A stretch of DNA of 64,000 bases from Oasisia sp. SBJ-2009. Lineage: Eukaryota; Annelida; Polychaeta; Sabellida; Siboglinidae. Position 1 is the first letter of the stretch. Each line of letters starts with the position of its first letter. Location: the NCBI GenBank assembly GCA_964017155.1, contig OZ024855.1, positions 5,835,690 through 5,899,689 on the forward strand, read 5' to 3'. Shown in pieces: positions 53,401 through 62,660 of this stretch. A program made the position numbers and the translations under genes. Under the pieces are notes generated by a model. It was not told where the DNA came from. It saw nothing but the letters and a program-made list of their open reading frames with translations, and made no database searches.

Positions 53401-53457
53401 CTTAGATGGAGGCCATCTCTCACGTACATATCTTCCTTCCCAACAAAGTATCCCCAC
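50446..53457 (-). CDS. CR1 ORF2: APE endonuclease and reverse transcriptase
   Basis: 1003 codons open without a stop. It overlaps the end of ORF1 by 136 bases in another frame; the first 60-80 residues look like overlap translation, and true translation may start later or by reinitiation. From about residue 80: LNARSIVNKRNEL, ITESW, GDFNHG and CSDHN mark the APE-type endonuclease. The reverse transcriptase follows (EWKEANIIPLFKKGSRSKSE, YLDFKKAFDKVPH, GVPQGSVLGP, KFADDTKVF with the catalytic FADD at about 51242-51256). The tail ends YLRRAGYT. All of these residues are intact, so this copy could be young or active. Confidence 0.93.
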   Translation of the reverse strand: MGILCWEGRYVRERWPPSKRKGRSSVLREPASIYGQRNRLQFFKLVSQGGYTEKPNTRGIAKDSKKKSAKNSLESPTKFGYKCVCLNARSIVNKRNELNIMVEDIDPHIIGITESWATPDISDAELGMTGYVMFRKDRLGRRGGGVILYIKESIQAYEIKLEKEAECEAVWCNIVTGNSTLTVGLVYRSPNISIEENEKMHNAIKEVSKRDCIIMGDFNHGHIKWTSLQSPGREDQEFLNLVQDSFLFQHVLEPTRDKNVLDIVLSSQKEFVDNVNICEPLGCSDHNQIHFIIKVKGERNRKIRYRKNFHKGRYKDMREYLAKIDWNNTLKNKTATECWNILKREIDCVVDKFVPLKKQGKRSKKKHLSKEAIRKIKYKQMMWKTYRHTRSEEDYAIYKEALNQATAEIRNSKRSYEQKIAFNIKHDSKSFYAYVRSKQKVQDKVGPLEGSDGNIITEGFLMAENLNEYFSSVFTREDISTLPVLETKFEGRECDYLGQLTVTPKMVAMKIRDMKDNKSPGVDGIPPKLLLEIVEQISIPLATVFNLALEEGVVPVEWKEANIIPLFKKGSRSKSENYRPVSLTSVICKLLERLIKDHLVDFLVKNKLINTSQHGFLKARSCLTNMLCFLEDVTKWVDEGSPVDIIYLDFKKAFDKVPHQRLLLKLKAHGIGNSMINWIEKWLIDRRQRVVVDGEVSNWKSVLSGVPQGSVLGPFLFLIYINDLDDDITSKVLKFADDTKVFRKIKSDADRQHLQDDLNKLIEWSEKWQMLFNFGKCKCLHTGHGNENAQYTMGGTVLNTTVKEKDLGLTISADMKVSEQCGIAAAKANQILGLIRRNIVYKETELIIPLYKTIVRPHLEYCIQAWRPYRKKDIDMLERVQRRATKMIPKLRNISYEMRLIECGLTTLETRRLRGDQIEVFKILNGYENIDRNIFFTVKEERRTRGHGVALAKKQCRLDIRKFSFSQRIVNEWNKLSADCVGARSVNMFKNKIDIYLRRAGYT

Positions 53458-54407
53458 AAATCTACAAATCCAACTCCTTCTCCTTCACACATCTGCTCCA
53501 CCAGAGCATTGATTGCCATCCTCTTACAGTTTCTATAGGTTGCTCCCCTTCCTCCGATTACTGGCAAGATTCCTGAGAGAATGATCTGTTCAACTCTTGT
53601 CTTCTTCAGTTTCCCTACCAACTGTCTGTATCTTTGCACTATTCTAGTTGTCCCCTCCCTGTCTGCATTGTTCGTCCCTACATGTACTAATATAGATCCT
53701 CCCTGGCCATGCCCCAACACGTTCTCTACCCTATCTGTCACATGCTCAATCCGAGCGCCCGGAAGACAAACAACAACATCTTCTCCTTTGTTTAACGTCT
53801 TGTCCGTCTTTCGCAAAATTGAGTCGCCCATAAAAACCCTTTCTGTTCTCAATGCACCCTCGATCACTGCTTCAGAGTAGCTCCTCCGTTTTGCATCTCC
53901 CTGGTTGCTGACTTTCCCCCCTGCCGCTTTCTCTGTGCCTTTCTTTCCTGTCTCTTTTCTTCCTGACATCTTCCTTGTTATTGACTTCCGTTTGGTCATA
54001 TCTACTCTCAGTTCCTTTCTTCCCTTCGTCTTTCCTCCTGTCGCATCTACTTCTATCATCTCCTGTCCCCTTGTCCCTCCCTCCTTCTCTACTGTCACTT
54101 TCTCCACTGTCTCCTTCATGCATGGCATGTTTTCTGTTGTTCTTTCTCCATTTGTTTTCCTTGCTATCATCCTCCCTCCTCTCTCCATCCCCTTCACAAG
54201 ATCCGTTAGCTTAGCTAGCTCTGCCGTCAGACAGTCCACTTTCCAACACCCTAAACATTGGAAAGTAAACCCTTCCTCCGTTGTCTCTGACCAAGACTTT
54301 CCGCACCCCGATAAGGCAAAATCCACCAAGCTGTGGCAGTGATCACACAGCAAGTGCCTCCTTGCCTTCACTTGCCGCTTGGAAGGTGCCATAATACGAT
54401 TGATCAA
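53322..54407 (-). CDS. CR1 ORF1 protein with zinc finger and SGNH/GDSL esterase-like domain
   Basis: 361 residues. The N-terminus has paired cysteines (LLCDHCHSLVDF, FQCLGCWKVDCLT) like the PHD-type finger of CR1 ORF1, then a highly charged Lys/Glu/Arg region of about 100 residues. From about residue 190: RVFMGDSIL (GDS block with the nucleophile Ser), ILVHVGTNNADREG (the GxN block) and VRDGLHLSGKG (the D-x2-H-type block with the catalytic His), which together define the SGNH esterase fold seen in ORF1 of many CR1 elements. In the family ORF1 binds RNA; the role of the esterase is unsettled. The start is the first Met of the frame; MAPSKRQ at residue 6 is an alternative. Confidence 0.88.
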   Translation of the reverse strand: MINRIMAPSKRQVKARRHLLCDHCHSLVDFALSGCGKSWSETTEEGFTFQCLGCWKVDCLTAELAKLTDLVKGMERGGRMIARKTNGERTTENMPCMKETVEKVTVEKEGGTRGQEMIEVDATGGKTKGRKELRVDMTKRKSITRKMSGRKETGKKGTEKAAGGKVSNQGDAKRRSYSEAVIEGALRTERVFMGDSILRKTDKTLNKGEDVVVCLPGARIEHVTDRVENVLGHGQGGSILVHVGTNNADREGTTRIVQRYRQLVGKLKKTRVEQIILSGILPVIGGRGATYRNCKRMAINALVEQMCEGEGVGFVDLWGYFVGKEDMYVRDGLHLSGKGAAVFSENLLQSMDRGTGCNFLN

Positions 54408-54723
54408 ATCAACTTAGTTTATACCAACTTAGTCTTTAGAAAGACTGTTTGTTTATTGTGTACAGCAACTGCAGCACACTACGTGTTATAAACAACTTAC
54501 TACCTATGCTACCATGAACAATAATTTTATTCTGTACTGGTACCGTTCCCTAGCGGATACTTTGGACACTACCTATATAAACAGACTAGGGCTTCCTGCT
54601 AAAACACTTGCTTATTTTTAATAACAATGGCACCGAATCAAAGAATTATCCTATGTATGCAGCTGTTTTGTTTACCACTTTATCTGTTATATATCATATC
54701 AATTTATCATTAAGAGCCCTCAC

Positions 54724-54841
54724 CTCTTTGTGGTGCTTATTCTGCATATCTGAAGTTTTAGTCAGTACTTCCTCAGTCAGCTGAAACCTGTCTTCATTTA
54801 AATTTCATTATATTTTTTTATTCTTGTTTCCCAGCCAAGCT
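54724..54841 (+). other. Link between TIR element and repeat ORF, with acceptor-like end
   Basis: Ends in tttttttattcttgtttcccag (two pieces: a T-rich tract and ttgtttcccag) directly before ccaagctatgac. It would make an excellent 3' splice site on the plus strand. Confidence 0.4.
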
Positions 54842-56740
54842 ATGACTGATGAACAAATTGCTGAGCTGTTAGCAAGGTCGCATGCAGCGTTTGTGGCAAC
54901 GATTATGGATGCCCTTCAGCTCGATTGGGCTCCACCTGCTCAAACAGGTAGACCGGTGGTTGAGCGGTGCGAGGTGGTGAGACCGGTGGTTGAGCGGCGC
55001 GAGGTGGTGAGACCGGTGGTTGAGTGGCGCGAGGTTGCGACGTGTGAGGTGGTTGAGCGGTGTGAGGTGGTGAGACAAGAGGTGGCGACGTGTCAGGTGG
55101 TGGTGAGACAAGAGGTGGCAGCGTGTCAGGTGGTGGTGAGACCAGAGGTGGCAGCTTATCAGGTGGTGAGACCAGAGGTGGCGATGTGTCAGGTGGTGGT
55201 GAGACCAGAGGTGGCGACGTGTCAGGTGGTGGTGAGACCAGAGGTGGCAGCGTGTCAGGTGGGGGTGAGACCAGAGGTGGCGATGTGTCAGGTGGTGGTG
55301 AGACCAGAGGTGGCGACGTGTCAGGTGGTGGTGAGACCAGAGGTGGCGACGTGTCAGGTGGTGGTGAGGCCAGAGGTGGCGATGTGTCAGGTGGTGGTGA
55401 GACCAGAGGTGGCGATGTGTCAGGTGGTGGTGAGACCAGAGGTGGCGATGTGTCAGGTGGTGGTGAGACCAGAGGTGGCGACGTGTCAGGTGGTGGTGAG
55501 GCCAGAGGTGGCGACGTGTCAGGTGGTGGTGAGACCAGAGGTGGCGACGTGTCAGGTGGTGGTGAGACCAGAGGTGGCAGCGTGTCAGGTGGTGGTGAGA
55601 CCAGAGGTGGCAGCTTATCAGGTGGTGAGACCAGAGGTGGCGATGTGTCAGGTGGTGGTGAGACCAGAGGTGGCGACGTGTCAGGTGGTGGTGAGACCAG
55701 AGGTGGCAGCGTGTCAGGTGGTGAGACCAGAGGTGGCAGCGTGTCAGGTGGTGAGACCAGAGGTGGCAGCGTGTCAGGTGGTGAGACCAAAGGTGGCGAC
55801 GTGTCAGGTGGTGAGACCAGAGGTGGCAGCGTGTCAGGTGGTGAGACCAGAGGTGGCGACGTGTCAGGTGGTGAGACCAGAGGTGGCAGCGTGTCAGGTG
55901 GTGAGACCAGAGGTGGCAGCGTGTCAGGTGGTGAGACAAGAGGTGGCGACGTGTCAGGTGGTGGTGAGACCAGAGGTGACGACGTGTCAGGTGGTGAGAC
56001 CAGAGGTGGCAGCGTGTCAGGTGGTGAGACCAGAGGTGGCAGCGTGTCAGGTGGTGAGACCAGAGGTGGCGACGTGTCAGGTGGTGAGACCAGAGGTGGC
56101 AGCGTGTCAGGTGGTGAGACCAGAGGTGGTAGCGTGTCAGGTGGTGGTGAGACCAGAGGTGGCGACGTGTCAGGTGGTGGCGACGTGTCAGGTGGTGGCG
56201 ACGTGTCAGGTGGTGGTGAGACCAGAGGTGGCGACGTGTCAGGTGGTGAGACCAGAGGTGGCAGCGTGTCAGGTGGTGAGACCAGAGGTGGCAGCGTGTC
56301 AGGTGGTGAGACCAGAGGTGGCGACGTGTCAGGTGGTGAGACCAGAGGTGGCAGCGTGTCAGGTGGTGAGACCAGAGGTGGCAGCGTGTCAGGTGGTGGT
56401 GAGACCAGAGGTGGCGACGTGTCAGGTGGTGGTGAGACCAGAGGTGGCGACGTGTCAGGTGGTGAGACCAGAGGTGGCGACGTGTCAGGTGGTGAGACCA
56501 GAGGTGGCAGCGTGTCAGGTGGTGAGACCAGAGGTGGCAGCGTGTCAGGTGGTGAGTCTGGATTGTGACACTGGTGAGGGCAGCGAGTCGGTTTGTAGGG
56601 TGGTGAGTCTGGAGGTAGAGGTGGAGAGATGCATAAGACATCTTCACTGGCTGCGGCCACCTAATTTGGTTGGCATGGAGGCCAACGCTTACTGTTGGGG
56701 CACTGTGTGTGCTAGGTCTCTGGCATTGTACGCTGGTTAG
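54842..56740 (+). CDS. Putative retroelement ORF dominated by a 10-11 residue repeat
   Basis: From ATG 54842: MTDEQIAELLARSHAAFVAT, IMDALQLDWAPPAQTG, then about 50 tandem copies of VVRPEVATCQ or VVVRPEVATCQ, and a unique tail ending YCWGTVCARSLALYAG with a stop at 56738-56740. All units are 30 or 33 bp, so the frame holds; but one other plus frame and two minus frames are also open, so the ORF alone is weak evidence. The unique N-terminus could be the start of a gag-like protein, and a purine-rich tract and an LTR follow 40 bp after the stop. I do not recognise a domain. Confidence 0.4.
   Translation: MTDEQIAELLARSHAAFVATIMDALQLDWAPPAQTGRPVVERCEVVRPVVERREVVRPVVEWREVATCEVVERCEVVRQEVATCQVVVRQEVAACQVVVRPEVAAYQVVRPEVAMCQVVVRPEVATCQVVVRPEVAACQVGVRPEVAMCQVVVRPEVATCQVVVRPEVATCQVVVRPEVAMCQVVVRPEVAMCQVVVRPEVAMCQVVVRPEVATCQVVVRPEVATCQVVVRPEVATCQVVVRPEVAACQVVVRPEVAAYQVVRPEVAMCQVVVRPEVATCQVVVRPEVAACQVVRPEVAACQVVRPEVAACQVVRPKVATCQVVRPEVAACQVVRPEVATCQVVRPEVAACQVVRPEVAACQVVRQEVATCQVVVRPEVTTCQVVRPEVAACQVVRPEVAACQVVRPEVATCQVVRPEVAACQVVRPEVVACQVVVRPEVATCQVVATCQVVATCQVVVRPEVATCQVVRPEVAACQVVRPEVAACQVVRPEVATCQVVRPEVAACQVVRPEVAACQVVVRPEVATCQVVVRPEVATCQVVRPEVATCQVVRPEVAACQVVRPEVAACQVVSLDCDTGEGSESVCRVVSLEVEVERCIRHLHWLRPPNLVGMEANAYCWGTVCARSLALYAG
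54940..56568. repeat. 30/33 bp minisatellite, about 1.6 kb
   Basis: Unit gtgagaccagaggtggcgac + gtgtcaggtg, with an optional extra ggt (33 bp form) and a gac/agc switch. The 33 bp form dominates the first half and the 30 bp form the second, and blocks of several units recur in the same order. Confidence 0.97.
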
Positions 56741-56779
56741 GGGTGATCCGTGGACGGGTGCTGAGAAAACCGGGGCGGA

Positions 56780-57139
56780 TGTCATGGACAGCCATGACGT
56801 TGTTTGTATATTTTGACTTATTTGTGGTGGCGCCACATGTTGGTTAACGAGGTGGTTGATTGGTGGTACAGCTGTAATCGACGGTGGAAGGGGCTGTTGT
56901 TCGGTTAGCTGTTCGTGCGGGAATGATAAAGTGATTCGAATTGCCGCTGTGAAAGCAGCCACACGTGTGTCCGATAGATGATTAAGAGTGCCAGCATGAT
57001 TTTACTTTGTGTGCTGCTCTAACTGATGCGCCAAGAAGTGTGTGCCTGACATTCCTGGCTGTGGGCAGGGTTTTGTCTTGTTGTTCGTGTACAATAAAGA
57101 ATTGTGAAATGACGATCCGCCCGCTCCGCGTCCATCCTT

Positions 57140-57143
<4 letters not shown>
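56780..57143 (+). mobile_element. Long terminal repeat (364 bp)
   Basis: Begins TGTCATGG and ends CCTTGACA, so it has the TG...CA ends with the inverted pentamer TGTCA/TGACA. It contains an aataaa at about 57091, and a purine-rich tract (gagaaaaccggggcgga) lies directly upstream, as expected for a 3' LTR. A 61 bp identical piece lies at 45535. No reverse transcriptase or integrase of this element remains in the window. Confidence 0.8.

Positions 57144-57218
<75 letters not shown>
57144..57218. repeat. (TA)n microsatellite
   Basis: TA run directly after the LTR end. Confidence 0.97.
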
Positions 57219-57508
<290 letters not shown>

Positions 57509-57509
57509 G

Positions 57510-57596
<87 letters not shown>
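57510..57596. repeat. (TA)n microsatellite
   Basis: TA run followed by ttggaagacagcttttagcc, the inverse of the sequence that precedes the (TA)n at 45402. Confidence 0.97.
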
Positions 57597-57599
<3 letters not shown>

Positions 57600-57619
57600 T
57601 GGAAGACAGCTTTTAGCCA

Positions 57620-58638
57620 AGTGATATTGTAACTCTTCAATTGTTAGTGACAGGTGTATTACTATGTAATTATGTGCACGTCATGCTGACGAATCGGATG
57701 ACATTACAGTGATTTGATTGCTTTTGTTTAAATGTTTGGCATGGCCTAGCCTACTGCTGTTTATGGTATACGCATTTGCTGGATCAGCGCAATCTACAAA
57801 GAGCAGCAACCATCTGCAGATTGCGCAGGAAAAGCATGCTTGTATTTATTGTCAAGTGGCCTGGACATGAAGGCCACGCGAATATTGGTGCACGTTGCTA
57901 AACTTCAGGCATAGCTTTGTTTTGTTGTCATCACAGAGTAAGAGATCATTAATCTTTCCCCTATAGACTAGAGTGACAAGCTGGCCCGCTGCACGAAAGC
58001 CGCGGTGGACCACTGACTGCCATCTACTGGCACGGCAAAAAGTGCTGTACCCACTGGCAGGACATATAAAATAGAACTGTTGAACAACGTAACAAATGTA
58101 AAAAAGTATGGGAAGTCGACATTTGTTAACTTGAAAGTGTATCACTGTGCCCTCCCCCCCCCTAGATAAAACAGTTCATGATTAATTTATTGATTTGAGT
58201 TGGTTGAGGGTAGTGATCTGCAGCTGGAGATTTGTCACTTGGTTTCTTGAAAAAGTGACTGGTGATTAATTAATGGGGTAGGCTGTAGCCTCCAGAGTAG
58301 TCGTTAGGGGAAGGACTTCGAAATGAGTTTAACCTAAGGCTAATATATCATGTGGATTATCCCACCCAGACTGTGGACAGTTCGGTGGTTGACACTGGTG
58401 TGAGCAACGTGAATGTATTTTAAATCTCCACACCATTTGGAGACTTGCTGGTTACAACCTTCATTGTGAAATAGCAAATACGGTTATTTCCTGTGTAACG
58501 TACAACTTTACCAACCGACATAAACAGGATCTGGCACCTCTTTCCACATGTGAGAATCTCAGCTATATGATATATAGCCTATACGAACATGTATATACTC
58601 CACTGCCATTGATGTATTATTATTGTTGTTGATGATAA
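57620..58638. other. Intergenic sequence, no gene seen
   Basis: No coding resemblance. A minus-strand ORF at 57852-58145 has no family I recognise. Confidence 0.5.
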
Positions 58639-59190
58639 TGTTGGCGTCACTATTTTATTATTTTTCCTATGCTCTCACCCAGTTTGCATTGTCTAGGTTT
58701 GTTAATCTGTACAATTGTATTGTATTGGCCTGGGTGATCTCTCCAATCTCTTCGGAGGCCAGAATTAATTCAGTTGATTGATTTTTATTTAATTTTAAAG
58801 CTACATGATCTGTTAGAATAACACATGAGACATTAAATATATTACTAAGCTATACTCACCCCTCACACAGTGAGACGCTATATTATTCTAAGTGTAAGCC
58901 TATTAATTTATTTAATGTTGGCGTCATTGTTTTATTATGTTTCCTATGCTCTCACCCAGTTTGCATAGTCTAGGTTTGTTAATCTGTACAATTGTATTGT
59001 ATAGGCCTGGGTGATCTCTCCAATCTCTTCGGAGGCCAGACTTCAGTTGATTGATTTTTATTTAATTTTAAAGCTACATGATCTGCTAGAATAACACATG
59101 AGACATTAAATATATTACTAAGCTATATACTCACCCCTCACACAGTGAGACGCTATATTATTCTAAGTGTAAGCCTATTGATTTGTTTCA
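58639..59190. repeat. Tandem duplication of a 277 bp unit
   Basis: Copy 1 begins ttggcgtcactattttatta (58639) and copy 2 begins ttggcgtcattgttttatta (58918). Both continue through ggcctgggtgatctctccaa, cttcggaggccaga and cacccctcacacagtgagac with few differences. Confidence 0.93.
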
Positions 59191-59204
59191 GACAGGCCAA
59201 TTAG

Positions 59205-59290
59205 TGAGGCAACTGTTTGAATACATTATAAACAATTAAACAACATTGGCTAACTGATGTCAGTAAATAAATATCGTGATAATTATGTAC
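59205..59290 (+). repeat. Repeat R32, left half of a split copy
   Basis: Matches 32186-32275 (tgaggcaactgtttgaa, gtcagtaaataaatatcgt). Its continuation resumes at about 59908. Confidence 0.85.
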
Positions 59291-59422
59291 AAAACTTGGT
59301 GCAGTGCTGTGTTAGTACAGCGATCCCAGTGGCTTTCTGCCGTGTACTAGCATGACTGTCACCAGCCCATGATGTTGACTTCGCGATATCATATCATATG
59401 TCAACTGATAGCGGTGTAATTA

Positions 59423-59762
<340 letters not shown>

Positions 59763-59778
59763 TACACTGTAATACCCA

Positions 59779-59872
59779 GTCTCGCTTAACCGACTGTCGG
59801 TCAGCTGCGGAACTACGCCTAGAAGAGTTGAGGGGCTTAAAAGTGCTGCCACCTCACGGAGCGTGGGTAACA
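59779..59872 (+). mobile_element. Terminal fragment of the foldback family
   Basis: Contains cgactgtcggtcagctgcgg, aactacgcc and agtgctgccacctcacggag; matches both ends of the element at 60118-60773. Confidence 0.75.
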
Positions 59873-59907
59873 TACAGAGTAAATAAACGACGCAAGCGCA
59901 TGTTGGT

Positions 59908-60120
59908 GAAACCGGCTACTGGACTGGCCGGAATGCAATCTCTTTGACAGCGTAGCCAAGGTATTAAGCAAGAAACGTTTCCTCAAAGTGTATTTTGGTG
60001 CATGTTGCGGTTACCCATGTTGCTATTAAGCATTGACTAGATCGAATTATATTATAAACAGATTGTAAAAGTCGCTATTAAACAGTTGCGTGGTTGGGCG
60101 ATAATCAATGGTAAACCTAG
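59908..60120 (+). repeat. Repeat R32, right half of a split copy
   Basis: Matches 32300-32480 (aatgcaatctctttgacagc, attgactagatcgaattata, tcaatggtaaacctag). An extra 25-30 bp (tgcggttacccatgttgct) is absent from the copy at 32 kb. Confidence 0.85.
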
Positions 60121-60773
60121 CCTCGGTTACCCAGGCTCCGTGAGGTGGTACAACTTTTAAGCCCCTCACACCCGCCTGTAGTCTCGCTTAACCGACTGTC
60201 GGTCGGCTGCGGAACTACGCCGAGAAGACAGTCTGGTGACATTTGCCGGCTTTTGTTTGGTATCCGCGTGATCTATAAAATGCTGCCACCTCACGGACAC
60301 TGCCGTAATATATATTTTTATAAACAACTGCAAATTTGTATTTCTATTTATTTTGTGTTAATATAAGTTTAATTTTGAATAGTTTTTATAATACAGCATT
60401 ATTTGATCAACAGGTTTCCTTATTTAATTTGTATGCTGTCCGTGTCGGGCTAGACAATGCTGCCACCTCACGGATACTGGTTAATCCTGCCGTAATTCTT
60501 ATTTTATAAACAACGATAAATTTGAATTTTTACTTACTTTTGTGTTAATATAAGTTCAATGGTGAATACTTTTCATATGATATTATTATCTTGTAAAACT
60601 ATATCGTTATTTAAATTTTTATTTCATAGTTGGCCTGAGAGCCAATCAGCGTCTCTACCCTAATCTGGGGTAAGGCTGCCCGGATGTAGAAACTTAAGCC
60701 CATATACTGTCCCAGGCGGAGTTGAGGGGGCTTAAAAGTGCTGCCACCTCACGGAGTCTGGGTAACCGAGGCT
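60118..60773. mobile_element. Foldback/MITE-like element with TIRs
   Basis: Ends agcctcggttacccaggctc and inverted agcctcggttacccagactc. The interior is the reverse orientation of the element at 12585-13146, including the ctgccacctcacggacactg modules and the gcctgagagccaatcagcgt block. No ORF. Confidence 0.85.
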
Positions 60774-61195
60774 AACCCGCCTGGGGAAAGAGTGGGTCTG
60801 CATTTTCGACCCGCCATGGCGGCCTTACCCCAGATTAGGGTGGAGACGCTGATTGGTTCTCAGGTCAACTATGAAATAACAATAAGAATATACCTTTACA
60901 AGATAATGGTATCAAATGAAAAGTTTTCAACATTGAACTTATATTAACACAGAAGTAATTAAAAATTAAATTTTACAGTTGTTTATAAAATAAGAATTAC
61001 GGCAGGATTAACCAGTATCCGTGAGGTGGAAGCATTGTCTAGCCCCACACGGATAGTATACAAATTAAATAAGGATACCTTTTTTTATCAAATAATGCTG
61101 TATTATAAAAACTATTCAAAATTAAACTTATATTAACACAAAATATTTAGAAATACAAATTTGCAGTTGTTTATAAAAATACAAATTACGGTAGT
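60774..61195 (+). mobile_element. Second, forward copy of the foldback family
   Basis: Directly abuts the inverted copy. It follows 12622-13030 closely (gggtctgcattttcgaccc, gagacgctgattggttctca, accagtatccgtgaggtgg). Together the two copies make an imperfect palindrome of about 1 kb. Confidence 0.85.
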
Positions 61196-61704
61196 GTCCA
61201 TGAGTAGGGAGGTCAGACCGATTTGCTGCCCTTTCTGACAACATGGGGAGACAGGGGTCCGGGTTTAGTCGCCGTAATTTATTATCACGCAACATACCTG
61301 TTCTTGTATAATTTTTCTTATGTTGTTATAATGTTAGTCTATGATTCTGAGCCGATAACTGATTTTTTGGCGGTGTTTAAAAGGTGTTAGTGATTTTTTC
61401 CCTCTCGGTGTTGTATTTCGGTTTTCATTGTTTACGCCCGCGGCCATATTGGATGACGCTGACAGGCTTCATCTTCAAAAAAAAATTGCGAGATTATGTT
61501 AATGAGTACGGCCATTTTGAAAAGTTGTAATTAAAGAAGAAAGATAAATGAACGTGATCGTACAAATATCATGATAATCCGTCGATAAAAAGTTGTAGTA
61601 ATTAGTCAGTTAAAATGGCCTATGTTTAGCGATGTTTTGTGACTATTTATTTTGGTTGCTTCAACTTGCTTCATAGGCAGAAGTGTAAAGAATTGTGTGG
61701 GCGA
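61196..61704. other. Intergenic sequence, no gene seen
   Basis: No coding potential recognised. Confidence 0.5.
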
Positions 61705-62652
61705 AAGAAATGGGGTCAAATACATTTGTATTTGTATTTGAAAGTATTTAAATACTTTTTTTTAAGTATTTGTATTTGTATTTAAATACTTTCCTAAATT
61801 ATTTGATATTTCAAATACTTTTCAAATACTTTTTCAAATACTTTTTCAAATGTGTATACTAATTGCAATTTTAAATAGTTCTTGATTGAATTATTAAAAC
61901 TCAAGTAACTGTACTGTGTCTTGTGGCAATTTACTCAGGAATTACGGCCTAGTAAAGGCAATTACGCCATCATATGAGCAGTCATTGAGGCAGTGGACCT
62001 TTGAGACCACTGTATAAGAAGGCTTGTTACAAGAAGGGACTGCCTCACTTGTCAGTTGTCACTGTGATGTAGTTAGCAACAACAAGACTCCCTTGCACTG
62101 TCTTATCAGTGTTTTCATGGTCCAGTTAATGAAACTGAACTGCCTGGTGACTGCCAGATGTGGTGACCAGCTATTGTTTCAAATATTTGCTTCACTTGTA
62201 GCCTGTGGCTTAAGAGAAGGTGGTGGCTTCTCAAGTCAGGTAGTATCTTCGAATCATAGAGGGTACTCAGGGTAGATGTGTTGTAACTGCATGTTAGTTA
62301 CGTATGAACCTGCGACCATGGCAGGCAAGCCCACCAAGCAGCAGTCGCTGATATTTTCATTTTTTGACATTCCTGAAAATGTGGAAGAAAATTTTAAGGC
62401 CAAATGTAAACTCTGCACAAGCCAGCTATCTCCCTCTACGAAAGCATCTTCAAACTTGGTACTCTACCTTAGGGTTTTACCTATATAGTAATATATCCTG
62501 AAAATGAAAAGTATTTGAAAAAGTATGTGAAATACTTTTCAAAAGTATTTGTATTTGTATTTAAATACATTTGCATTTAAAAGTATTTGTATTTGAATCC
62601 CTCAAAAGTATTTGTATTTAAATACATTTCAATGTATTTGACCCCATGTCTG
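61705..62652 (+). mobile_element. Non-autonomous hAT element, 5'-transposase remnant
   Basis: Same family as 35209-36440: atggggtcaaatacatttgt ends, aaagtatttgtatttaaata subterminal repeats, and a shared 5' region (ttgattgaattattaaaact, gcagtcattgaggcagtgga). Probable 8 bp target duplication with one mismatch: gtgggcga (61697-61704) and gtggacga (62653-62660). Confidence 0.83.
62318..62488 (+). pseudogene. hAT transposase N-terminal BED-finger fragment
   Basis: MAGKPTKQQSLIFSFFDIPE followed by KAKCKLCTSQLSPSTKASSN and LVLYLR, the first half of a BED zinc finger (C-x2-C pair present, His pair lost). The sequence then jumps straight into the 3' common region at ttttacctatatagtaatat, which truncates the protein. 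Confidence 0.8.
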
Positions 62653-62660
62653 GTGGACGA

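Larger units (their letters stand above)
50351..54703 (-). mobile_element. CR1-type non-LTR retrotransposon, apparently full length
   Basis: On the minus strand: 5' UTR (about 54703-54408), ORF1 (54407-53322), ORF2 (53457-50446), and a 3' UTR of about 95 bp ending near 50351. Both ORFs are open. The insertion point is inside the right TIR of the large element: ataaatt on the outer side (54701-54707) and attttca on the inner side continue each other when compared with the left TIR. I could not define the 3' terminal repeat typical of CR1. Confidence 0.88.
45597..54723. mobile_element. Long-TIR DNA element carrying a CXC-like gene, interrupted by a CR1
   Basis: Outermost ends gtgagggctcttaatg (45597-45612) and its exact inverse (54708-54723). 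The body of the inverted repeat is 45629 to about 46380 on the left and about 49330-50350 on the right. Collinear landmarks include ctggacaaaagca-gaaattt, tttcagaattttgatggaag and aatggctgccatcgaaaata. The right arm is longer because it holds a 318 bp internal tandem duplication (ggccgccatc at 49741 and 50059). Without the CR1 the element is about 4.8 kb. The decayed gene at 47018-49156 is its only apparent cargo. No clear target duplication is seen. Confidence 0.8.

Noticed and set aside
54869..56962. Long minus-strand ORFs (697 and 585 residues) and a 492-residue plus ORF of Gly/Ser/Glu repeats
   Set aside because: Shadows of the 30/33 bp minisatellite; units that are multiples of three without stops leave several frames open at once.
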